Below, piece after piece: positions 1 to 7,026 of a stretch of DNA of 8,890 bases. The notes beneath the pieces are model-generated. The model had not been told where the DNA came from, did not search any database, and saw only the letters and a list, made by a program, of their open reading frames with translations. This DNA comes from Bacteroidota bacterium (lineage in GTDB: Bacteria; Bacteroidota; Bacteroidia; Chitinophagales; Chitinophagaceae), in NCBI GenBank assembly GCA_023423015.1, contig JAFAGE010000076.1:1-8890 (forward strand), read 5' to 3'. Within the stretch, counting starts at the first letter, position 1; every line of letters starts with the position of its first letter. The translations under genes were made by a program, and so were the position numbers.

Positions 1-1407
1 TTCGGTGCCGTAATATATCTGCGGAATTCCGCGCGTGGTGAGCAACCATTGAATAGCTACTTTCTGCTTCCTGACATTCTCCTGGAGTACTGAAAAGAAA
101 CGGCTCATATCGTGATTATCGATGAACACGATGTTTGACATCGGATCTTTGTACAGGAAATCGTTTGCCATAGTCTGGTATAGCTCATTAACACCGTCGA
201 CCGGATTTGTAAGCGCCGGCATTATTCCGCGAAACAGTGTTTGAAAATCGATTGTACCAGGAAGATTACTCCTGAACCGGATGTTATAATTGTTCCTGGT
301 AAAGTATGCCTGGTTCGACGGGGCGCCCACCCACGACTCACCTGCCAATGTTAACCGGGGATACTCATCAAGAAGTGCCTTATTGCACCAATTCATAAAA
401 TCGCCATCAACGTAAATGTAAGTGTCGATTCTCCAGCCGTCTACTCCGAATTCTTCCACAGACCAGATCGCATGTTGGATAAGATAATTCGCCACATACG
501 GATTACCCTGGTTGAAATCGGGCATTTCTTCCGTAAACCATCCATTTACCATTTTAGTTTTATCGGCAATGGACGCATATGGATCGAAATGCGTCTGGTC
601 TTTATAATTCGGCTTTGTAAATACCGGCCATTGGTGGACCCAATCCTTTGAAGGAGGATCCTGCATTAAAAAATGATACAAACCCATGTGATTATACACC
701 GCATCCTGGATCAGTTTCATTCCGCGTTTATGCAGCTCATCGCTCAGCTTACGATAAAGACTATCGCCGCCAAGTCGCGGCTCTACTTTATAGTGATTTG
801 TAATCGCATAACCATGCTCTGTTCTGTTTGGCATATCGTTCTGCAACACGGGCGTCATCCACAATGCAGTTGCGCCAAGATTTTGCAGGTAATCAAGATG
901 ATTTATAATCCCCTGCAGGTCTCCTCCATGACGAAGGAAGATCGAATCGCGGTTCAGCGACTGATCTCTTAACCCTTCTATGCGATCGTTTGAAGGATTG
1001 CCATTAGAGAATCTGTCGGGCATCAGGAAATAAATAAGGTCAGAAGAATTTACCCCCTGCGCGTAGGCGGTACCGTTACCTTTTCGGCGCGCCTTCAGCG
1101 GCCAGTGCAAGGTTTCGTTCCCGGTATTGATCACAACATTCCCCGGCCTTGCCGTTGAACTGATCACCAGGTCGAGCGCCAGGTATTTATTATTCTCAAA
1201 ACTATGAACATTGCTCACTGTAACACCCCGGTATTGTACGCTGATCTTTTTGCTGTCAAGAGGCTGCGTAGATTTCAACAACAACTGCACTTTATTCCAC
1301 TTCATCCCGGTCCACCAATGCGTGGGATAGAGTTCTGCAGTTTGTGCATTGACCGACAGGAAGAAGATGAACAATAATACTGTTGAAAAAATAAATCGTA
1401 TTTGCAT
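1..1407 (-). CDS. Secreted GH13 alpha-amylase family enzyme (cyclomaltodextrinase/neopullulanase-like), 3' end missing
   Basis: This gene was translated by hand from the reverse strand: ATG at 1407, then 469 codons in frame to the window edge without a stop. Residues 1-21 form a signal peptide (hydrophobic core, then SVNA before QT) with no lipobox Cys, so a periplasmic enzyme is likely. Residues about 22-115 match the Cyc-maltodext_N type domain, with the typical WWTGM at 31-35. The TIM barrel follows with all GH13 motifs: region I DAVYNH (235-240), region V MPDFNQ (295-300), region II GVDGWRID (321-328, nucleophile D328), region III GESW (general acid E357) and region IV FIDNHD (428-433, D433). 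MPDFNQ at region V fits cyclomaltodextrinase/neopullulanase-type enzymes, which hydrolyse alpha-1,4 (and some alpha-1,6) bonds in malto-oligosaccharides, cyclodextrins or pullulan. Relatives have roughly 600-620 residues, so about 150 are missing, including the barrel end and C-terminal beta domain. It lies 13 bases behind the 90-residue gene, probably co-transcribed. No SusC/SusD genes are visible. Exact substrate is unknown. Confidence 0.95.
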   Translation of the reverse strand, partial: MQIRFIFSTVLLFIFFLSVNAQTAELYPTHWWTGMKWNKVQLLLKSTQPLDSKKISVQYRGVTVSNVHSFENNKYLALDLVISSTARPGNVVINTGNETLHWPLKARRKGNGTAYAQGVNSSDLIYFLMPDRFSNGNPSNDRIEGLRDQSLNRDSIFLRHGGDLQGIINHLDYLQNLGATALWMTPVLQNDMPNRTEHGYAITNHYKVEPRLGGDSLYRKLSDELHKRGMKLIQDAVYNHMGLYHFLMQDPPSKDWVHQWPVFTKPNYKDQTHFDPYASIADKTKMVNGWFTEEMPDFNQGNPYVANYLIQHAIWSVEEFGVDGWRIDTYIYVDGDFMNWCNKALLDEYPRLTLAGESWVGAPSNQAYFTRNNYNIRFRSNLPGTIDFQTLFRGIMPALTNPVDGVNELYQTMANDFLYKDPMSNIVFIDNHDMSRFFSVLQENVRKQKVAIQWLLTTRGIPQIYYGTE

Positions 1408-1420
1408 AGAAAAGATGTTC

Positions 1421-1693
1421 TTACCGGCTCGCATAGCGTATGCCGGCGATTCTTCCGTCGGCAACTACATCAACAACAATTTTTCCTTCCTGTTGATCTT
1501 CGAGCACGATGTTTTCGACTATTGTGGTTGCGGCAGATTGCCTTGTGCCGATGAAATCAAAATATTGCTGCGTTTCCCAGTAACCGCTGGAACACAATTG
1601 TAAGGCACGCAACAAATCGGTACGATGTGGATATTGCGCATACAACAATCGGATAAGATGATCTGGTTCGAACGGTTGCAGGGGGGTGCTCAT
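1421..1693 (-). CDS. Conserved-looking hypothetical protein, 90 residues
   Basis: I do not recognise this family. The ORF runs from ATG at 1693 to TAA at 1423-1421. The first half (about residues 10-50) looks helical, with a run of Leu and aromatic residues ending in YWETQQYFDFIG. The second half looks like beta strands (IVENIVLEDQQEG, then KIVVDVVADGRIAGIRYAS). There is no signal peptide, membrane segment or Cys motif, so a small soluble cytoplasmic protein is likely. It is judged real because it shares strand with the GH13 gene, ends 13 bases before that gene's start, and fills exactly the space up to the divergent gene. An 84-residue ORF on the opposite strand overlaps both genes and looks like a shadow. 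The two minus-strand genes may form an operon, but no functional link to glucan breakdown is visible. Confidence 0.7.
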   Translation of the reverse strand: MSTPLQPFEPDHLIRLLYAQYPHRTDLLRALQLCSSGYWETQQYFDFIGTRQSAATTIVENIVLEDQQEGKIVVDVVADGRIAGIRYASR

Positions 1694-1722
1694 ACTTGTA
1701 GAATTGGAAGATACTTTAAAAA
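1694..1722. promoter_or_regulatory. Divergent intergenic gap of 29 bases
   Basis: This A/T-rich gap separates the ATG of the minus-strand 90-residue gene from the ATG of the plus-strand 947-residue gene. It contains an in-frame stop (1717-1719) for the plus gene and no clear Shine-Dalgarno sequence for either gene, as is common in Bacteroidota. No convincing Bacteroidota promoter (TTG about 20 bases before TAnnTTTG) fits within it. The promoters of both transcripts therefore probably reach into the opposite gene's 5' coding sequence. This is called by position only. Confidence 0.3.
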
Positions 1723-4566
1723 ATGATACATTCAGGAATTGTGGAAAAGATCAGGCAGCAACTCCGAACGCATCTTTTTTCCGGAATAACCATCCTTTTA
1801 TTTCTACTGCTTTGCCTGCGGAAGCAAGCCTCTGCACAAGAGTTTGGAGGCAATCCTCCTTCCGTGAAGTGGAGCCAGATCAATAACAAAATAGTCCGGG
1901 TGATTTTTCCTGCCGGCCTGGACTCAATCGCGCTCGAGGTTGCTGATATTTCTCAACGTATTGCTTCAATCTCTGCACCATCCATTGGGAAATCGACCAG
2001 GAAGATTGACATCGTTCTGCAACACCTCCCTACTTTCTCGAACGGGTACGTATCACTGGGCCCTTTCAGATCCGAATTCTATCTCACACCACGGCAAAAC
2101 AGCTTTGAACTCGGGAGCCTTCCCTGGCATAAGAGCCTGGCGTTACATGAATACCGCCACGTTCAGCAATTCAACAATTTCAGGAAAGGCGGCTCGCGCC
2201 TGGCTTACTATGTATTTGGCCAGGAAGGCCAGGCATTTGCCAACAGCGTTGCAGTGCCCGACTGGTTTTGGGAGGGGGATGCCGTTTACCAGGAAACTTT
2301 ATTGAGCAGACAGGGTCGCGGACGTTTGCCCTATTTTTTTAACGGCTACCGCTCTCTTTGGGCTTCGTCAAAAAACTATTCGTGGATGAAACTTCGAAAT
2401 GGTTCTCTCCGCGATTACGTTCCCGATCATTACCAACTCGGGTACCTGCTCGTAAACTACGGCTACTACAGGTATGGACCACTTGCATGGAAAAATATAA
2501 CTGCCGACGCTGCTGCTTTCAAAGGATTATTCTATCCGTTTCAAAAGGCGTTCAGAAGGCATACCTCCCAAACATTTACCGATTTCCGGAATGAAGCTTT
2601 AAAATTTTACCAGCAAGAAAACAAAACATCAATTGCCGACAGCGTTTCAGCATATGCTTCCAACCAAAAACATTTTGTATCTGACCAACTCTACCCACAA
2701 TGGATCGGAAAGAACCGACTCATCTACCAGGAGTTGTCATACAGCAGAATACCGGCATTTTACGAACACAATCCGAATACAGGTGAAAAACGAAAAATCA
2801 GGAACCGGGGACTTTCTACATCCAACTATTTTTCCGCCAATGAAACGCACATCGTGTATTCGTCTTATGTTCCTGATCCACGTTGGGGATGGAGAAACTA
2901 CGAAGCAGTTACCCTATTAGACATACGCACCGGCAAAGAAAGAAGAATTACAAAAGGCAAAAGATACCTATCGCCGGCGCTCTCAGAAAATAGTCGGCAG
3001 ATTGTCGCTGTGCAATCGAACCCAGACGGCTCCAACTCGTTACACATTCTCGATTCCACTGGAAAATTGCTGCGGCAAATACCTGCGCTGCGCAATTATA
3101 TTTACACATATCCCGTCTTCGCGCCTGGGGATTCCATAGTTGCTGCAGTAAGAAATATGCAAGGTGAAATGGCGCTTGGCCGGTTCAGTATAGAAACAGG
3201 GGAGGCTTCCTGGATAACTCCCTTCTCGATGAATGTTATTGCATTCCCATCTATAAGCGGCGACACAGTTTTCTTCAGCCGCTCTGAAAATGATGCTGAT
3301 AAGTTGTTCGCAGCAGCAGATGGAAACATATTCGAGGTTATACCTTCAGTATCGAACATCACGACCGGAAATTATCTGTTGTCGGCAAAAAACGGGAAAT
3401 ATGCCTGGTCAGCATTTACTTCGGCAGGTTACAAGATATTTACAGGAAGTGTTTCATTCAGGGCCGCGTCCGAAGAAAGCGGTAATATTTTCTCTATCCG
3501 CGCACCATCCGTACTGAAGAATCTTATTACTGACGAAAAACCTGTTGCTCAAAAAATTGAAAAATACAGTGCAGCATACCGGCTGTTTAATTTTCACAGC
3601 TGGCGGCCATATTTCAATGATCCCGAATATTCATACTCAATCGTAAGCAACAACATATTAAACACCCTGTTCACTGAAATTTATTTCACGTACAATCGCA
3701 ATGAGGGATATAAGGAAAGCGGAGCGCTCTTGTCGTACGCAGGATTTTACCCGGTAATTACCGGTGGCGCATCCTACACGTTTGATCGGTCTTTTACCGA
3801 TACGGCCAACACAACTACCTGGAATGAATTTAATGCAAGGGCAGGCTTAAGTGTGCCGTTGCAATTTACACACGGCGCATTTTCCCAGGCACTTAATGCC
3901 GGAGCTTCATTCAACACCAAGCAGGTGTATTATACGGGCAGTTCGCGCGACCGCCTGGACACAAAGGGATTTAATTATGGCGATTTTAGTGTTTCATTTA
4001 CCAACCAGCAGCAAAAAGCACGTCAGAACATTTATCCGAGAATAGCCCAGGCTTTTTCTGCGCGATACAGGCGCATCCTGAATAACATCAGCGCTAACCA
4101 GCTTTTTCTTAATGCATCGTTCTACCTTCCGGGGATATCGCAAAACCATAGTCTTGTTTTTCAGTTTGCATACCAGCAACGCGACACGCTGCAGCAATAT
4201 ATTTTTTCAAATGGGTTCCCGATATCCCGGGGCTATTCCGACATTGATTATCCGCGCATGTGGAAGGCGGGTGTTAACTATCACATGCCGCTGTTGTATC
4301 CTGATGTAGGATTTGGTAACATCGTTTATTTACTACGTGTCCGCTCAAATGCATTTTACGATATCAGCCGGATTAAAAGTCTGCGTACACAACAAACATT
4401 CAACCTGGATGCTGCAGGTGTTGAAATATTTTTCGATACACAATGGTGGAATCAGCAGCCGGTAAGTTTCGGCTTACGATACAGCAGATTGCTTGATGCC
4501 GGACTTTTAGGCCTGAATGCAAATCAGTGGGAAATAGTTTTGCCCGTAAACATCTTTACCCGTTAG
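1723..4566 (+). CDS. Outer-membrane composite protein: gluzincin-like metallopeptidase domain, beta-propeller-like repeats and Omp85-like barrel
   Basis: A 947-residue envelope protein. ATG 1723 is the first start after an in-frame TAA at 1717-1719 and the only Met before the signal peptide. Residues 1-39 form a long signal peptide (core ITILLFLLLCL, cut near SAQ). Residues about 50-300 carry HEYRH at 142-146, an exact HExxH zinc-binding and catalytic motif, then VPDWFWEGDAVYQE at 178-191. Its E184 is placed like the third zinc ligand of gluzincins (peptidase-MA-like, xxWxxEGxAxY). Residues about 315-580 contain repeated beta units ending in phrases such as NTGEKRKIR, RTGKERRIT and DSTGKLLRQI, as in TolB/PD40 propellers. 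Residues about 620-947 look like a transmembrane barrel of alternating strands, with SRGY at 835-838 resembling the Omp85 (V)RGF/Y motif, and end in VNIFTR. I infer a propeller and protease anchored in the outer membrane, possibly acting on envelope proteins. The substrate and the side of the membrane are unknown. Proteolytic activity is inferred from motifs only. Confidence 0.85.
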   Translation: MIHSGIVEKIRQQLRTHLFSGITILLFLLLCLRKQASAQEFGGNPPSVKWSQINNKIVRVIFPAGLDSIALEVADISQRIASISAPSIGKSTRKIDIVLQHLPTFSNGYVSLGPFRSEFYLTPRQNSFELGSLPWHKSLALHEYRHVQQFNNFRKGGSRLAYYVFGQEGQAFANSVAVPDWFWEGDAVYQETLLSRQGRGRLPYFFNGYRSLWASSKNYSWMKLRNGSLRDYVPDHYQLGYLLVNYGYYRYGPLAWKNITADAAAFKGLFYPFQKAFRRHTSQTFTDFRNEALKFYQQENKTSIADSVSAYASNQKHFVSDQLYPQWIGKNRLIYQELSYSRIPAFYEHNPNTGEKRKIRNRGLSTSNYFSANETHIVYSSYVPDPRWGWRNYEAVTLLDIRTGKERRITKGKRYLSPALSENSRQIVAVQSNPDGSNSLHILDSTGKLLRQIPALRNYIYTYPVFAPGDSIVAAVRNMQGEMALGRFSIETGEASWITPFSMNVIAFPSISGDTVFFSRSENDADKLFAAADGNIFEVIPSVSNITTGNYLLSAKNGKYAWSAFTSAGYKIFTGSVSFRAASEESGNIFSIRAPSVLKNLITDEKPVAQKIEKYSAAYRLFNFHSWRPYFNDPEYSYSIVSNNILNTLFTEIYFTYNRNEGYKESGALLSYAGFYPVITGGASYTFDRSFTDTANTTTWNEFNARAGLSVPLQFTHGAFSQALNAGASFNTKQVYYTGSSRDRLDTKGFNYGDFSVSFTNQQQKARQNIYPRIAQAFSARYRRILNNISANQLFLNASFYLPGISQNHSLVFQFAYQQRDTLQQYIFSNGFPISRGYSDIDYPRMWKAGVNYHMPLLYPDVGFGNIVYLLRVRSNAFYDISRIKSLRTQQTFNLDAAGVEIFFDTQWWNQQPVSFGLRYSRLLDAGLLGLNANQWEIVLPVNIFTR

Positions 4567-4587
4567 GTAAATTCCCATCAGTTTACC
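4555..4587. repeat. Overlapping inverted repeats at convergent gene ends, possible weak bidirectional terminator
   Basis: Three 6-base arms alternate: TTTACC (4555-4560), GGTAAA (4566-4571) and TTTACC (4582-4587). The middle arm can pair with the left one (5-base loop CGTTA) or with the right one (10-base loop), so two hairpins exclude each other. The element spans the TAG of the plus-strand gene, the 11-base gap and the TGA of the minus-strand gene. The place suits termination from both sides, but the stems are short and A/T-rich and no T-run follows on either strand. The match may be chance. Confidence 0.25.
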
Positions 4588-7016
4588 GGGGGCGCAGGAG
4601 AAGGCTGAACAGTTATCACGTCATCTTTCAAAGCAGTCCATTCCTGCTCTTCTGCATTCGGTTCCAGGTTAACGCTTACCCGCAGCGCCTTCAAACCGCG
4701 TACACCCTGCAACTCCTCTAATTCTAATTCTTCAAGGTCGTCAAGCAATGTATTCTGTTCCTGCAGGTATTGAATGTATTTAATGTATTCTTCAGCATCG
4801 CGGGCATGAAAATAGATTACTGCTATCTTGCCTACCTGTGTCAGCCTATCGTTTGTCCCTTTTACATTCACCTTATCAATGCGCTTCTTGATTACCTGGT
4901 ACCGGATATTATATGCGCCTTCCACATCAAAGCGACGCTCATCGTTCCTGAAACTAATGTCGATCGGGTGTGAATTCGAAAATATGAGCTGCGTTGTTTC
5001 CAAAGGCTTTGGCAAATGCGGTAGTAAGTGATGCGTCAGACGCGCAATCGCTGCCATCGAAGCAACCTGCCACAATCGCAGGTTGCGAAGGTGAAGCTGG
5101 TCGAATGGAAGATCCGGGGCGATGGCCTGGCCAATGTACATATCGTATTCTATACCGTCGGTTCTGAACTTTTCAAAATAGAAGGGGAATGCCTGCTTTT
5201 CTTCGCTCACGAACATTTCCAGGTATTGGTTGATGGTTCCTGTAATCATTTCCATCGACTGCTCCAACTGGCGCCTGTTTTCGTAAGCGGATCCGGTTTG
5301 CTCATCCACCGCCTCATAATATTCGTTGATTACTTCCGAGGTAAGCGGATTGGTTTTACTGAAATAACTCAGAACAGGATCAACCTCGTTCTGCAGAAAC
5401 TCATGCATGCTGATCGCTTCATTCCCGGTTTCAGAATCGAGCAGACCTGAAAATTTCTTCCGGCATTTGTATATGAGCTCGCCGATGATGGCAAGGTTGG
5501 TTTTATCACGAATAGCTGCTAATGTTTCCTGCAGTTTTTTGTAGTGAATCTCCAGGTCGCGGCGGGAAGCATCATTGCGTTGCTGCGTTGAATTGCGAAC
5601 ATCAATGGATCCATACAGAGGATAAACATCATGGAAATATATAGGGTCCATCTTCGCCGGCTTCTTCGATTTAAATCCTTTCTTTATGTACTTCCATGCT
5701 GTTTCGTTAAACTTCCACTGCACAGCAGGTTGTATTGATGTAAACTTCTCCTTTACCACCTTCTCGATCTTCGCATTAAAACTGTCGATATTCGATTGCA
5801 ATACCTGCGCAATCAGTGGTATCGCCGGGTCAAGACGGGAAATCAGCTGTTCTGTTAATACATTCTCCCGTTTGGTGAATACTTCCAGCACACCCGCAGG
5901 ACGGCTATTATAATAAATTGGAATTAAGGCATACGACACGACGCCGCTTTCCTTCAGCAAACGGAGAAAAATCTGTTTCGATTCGGCTTCGGGTGTAATG
6001 GATTTGAAGAACAAAAGTTTCGGATGCCTGAAATAATTTTCAGCCACCGAGAGGTATGCTTCTTCCGCAATACCATGATCCCTTGCAGTATTTATCAGAA
6101 TGCTATTAAGGCAGGTAGATTCATTGAACACAAGCTTATTGTTCACCTTAAGCATGGGCAGCAAACCAAATTCAACTGTATTATCCTGCACCATTCCTTT
6201 CAACGAATCGATGATGGTTTCATGATAGCAGTTTGCGTCATTATCCTCACGGTTTACTATCAGGTTCCTGATGTTTTCCATGGTGTACTGCGGCGTAACA
6301 TCGGTTAGTGTTACAACCGAAAACCCTTCGAAGCGAAACAGGGATATGGGTATCACCTCATAAAGTTTTTTAAGCGGTTCGAGGCCATGCAGAATTGCCT
6401 GGATTGCTTCAGCACTCAATTCAGGCTTTTCTCCGTTTGGAATAACCCTCAGGAATCTTCTGTCGAAGTTGAGTTGATAATATCTGCGAAGTCCGGTGAG
6501 CGGATCCACCAGCATTCTTATTAATACGTTCGGAAAAGCATTTTCAAAGTTATAAGCCTGTTCAAGGATCAGCGTATATATCATTTCCGGCCGCTTCGTT
6601 TGTGCAAGTTCCACCTGCGTCTCTACAATTTCCTGTTTCAGCTCACCGGTATGTTCATCCAGCAAGAGGTTATAAAAGTGGTCAGTTCCATAAAAGATGT
6701 CGGGCTGCATGGGTGCACATAGTGCCCACAACTTTCCGGTTTCATCTTCTACCGACACCGATAATGCTGAATAGATCAGGTCAAGGAGATGTGGATACCT
6801 GGAGAACTTTTCAATACTGAGATTCTCGTCGAGGTCCGGAACTTTGGCAAATTCGTCGAGCACCATTTGAATAAAACTGGATTTCACTGATCCCGCGTGA
6901 CCAGCTTTCTCTATGAGATATTCAATAAAAGGCCTGGTAGACATTTTTGTTGCGAGCGAATATGTTGCTATTCCCTTTTCTTTCCCTTTCAATAAATTGA
7001 GTAAGCGAATTCTCAT
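4578..7016 (-). CDS. GAF-domain protein with a C-terminal region resembling a divergent class III nucleotide cyclase
   Basis: An 812-residue soluble protein with no signal peptide or membrane segment, so cytoplasmic. Residues about 1-250 are an uncharacterised N-terminal region. Residues about 265-410 look like a GAF sensory domain, clearest at the end (VVSYALIPIYYNSRPAGVLEVF, about 359-380, then a long helix to 408). From about 455 the sequence resembles a class III cyclase: LYGSIDVRNST (467-477) is like the first strand with metal-binding Asp (D472), and KFRTDGIEYDMYIG (616-629) is like the KxxGDG hairpin with the second Asp (D620). An unusually long, mostly helical stretch of 148 residues separates them. 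The conserved-looking end includes KKRIDKVNVKGTNDRLTQ (710-727). Related GAF proteins are, from memory, common in Bacteroidota, usually annotated only as GAF proteins. Cyclase activity is speculative. The start is 10 bases after the stop of the upstream barrel gene, suggesting co-transcription. M25 (codon at 6944-6942) is an alternative start, since the first 24 residues are basic and unlike a folded domain. The tail is proline-rich (PSPAPPVN). Confidence 0.85.
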   Translation of the reverse strand: MRIRLLNLLKGKEKGIATYSLATKMSTRPFIEYLIEKAGHAGSVKSSFIQMVLDEFAKVPDLDENLSIEKFSRYPHLLDLIYSALSVSVEDETGKLWALCAPMQPDIFYGTDHFYNLLLDEHTGELKQEIVETQVELAQTKRPEMIYTLILEQAYNFENAFPNVLIRMLVDPLTGLRRYYQLNFDRRFLRVIPNGEKPELSAEAIQAILHGLEPLKKLYEVIPISLFRFEGFSVVTLTDVTPQYTMENIRNLIVNREDNDANCYHETIIDSLKGMVQDNTVEFGLLPMLKVNNKLVFNESTCLNSILINTARDHGIAEEAYLSVAENYFRHPKLLFFKSITPEAESKQIFLRLLKESGVVSYALIPIYYNSRPAGVLEVFTKRENVLTEQLISRLDPAIPLIAQVLQSNIDSFNAKIEKVVKEKFTSIQPAVQWKFNETAWKYIKKGFKSKKPAKMDPIYFHDVYPLYGSIDVRNSTQQRNDASRRDLEIHYKKLQETLAAIRDKTNLAIIGELIYKCRKKFSGLLDSETGNEAISMHEFLQNEVDPVLSYFSKTNPLTSEVINEYYEAVDEQTGSAYENRRQLEQSMEMITGTINQYLEMFVSEEKQAFPFYFEKFRTDGIEYDMYIGQAIAPDLPFDQLHLRNLRLWQVASMAAIARLTHHLLPHLPKPLETTQLIFSNSHPIDISFRNDERRFDVEGAYNIRYQVIKKRIDKVNVKGTNDRLTQVGKIAVIYFHARDAEEYIKYIQYLQEQNTLLDDLEELELEELQGVRGLKALRVSVNLEPNAEEQEWTALKDDVITVQPSPAPPVN

Positions 7017-7026
7017 GTGGTTGTGT

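Noticed and set aside
673..972. Plus-strand 99-residue ORF
   Set aside because: It lies wholly inside the GH13 gene on the opposite strand, where all catalytic motifs read cleanly, and its protein has no recognisable features.
1349..1603. Plus-strand 84-residue ORF
   Set aside because: It overlaps the signal-peptide region of the GH13 gene and most of the 90-residue gene. The minus-strand reading gives better spacing and a more protein-like sequence.
1696..1719. Possible Bacteroidota promoter (TTG at 1696, TACTTTAA at 1712) for the 947-residue gene
   Set aside because: The spacing is about 13 instead of roughly 17-23, the second element lacks the end of TAnnTTTG, and it would sit only a few bases before the start codon.
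1686..1886. Plus-strand 66-residue ORF starting just before the 947-residue gene
   Set aside because: It is in another frame of the large gene's 5' end, which there encodes a clear signal peptide.
5028..5450. Plus-strand 140-residue ORF
   Set aside because: It is a shadow of the GAF protein's C-terminal coding region, with no supporting motif or neighbour logic.
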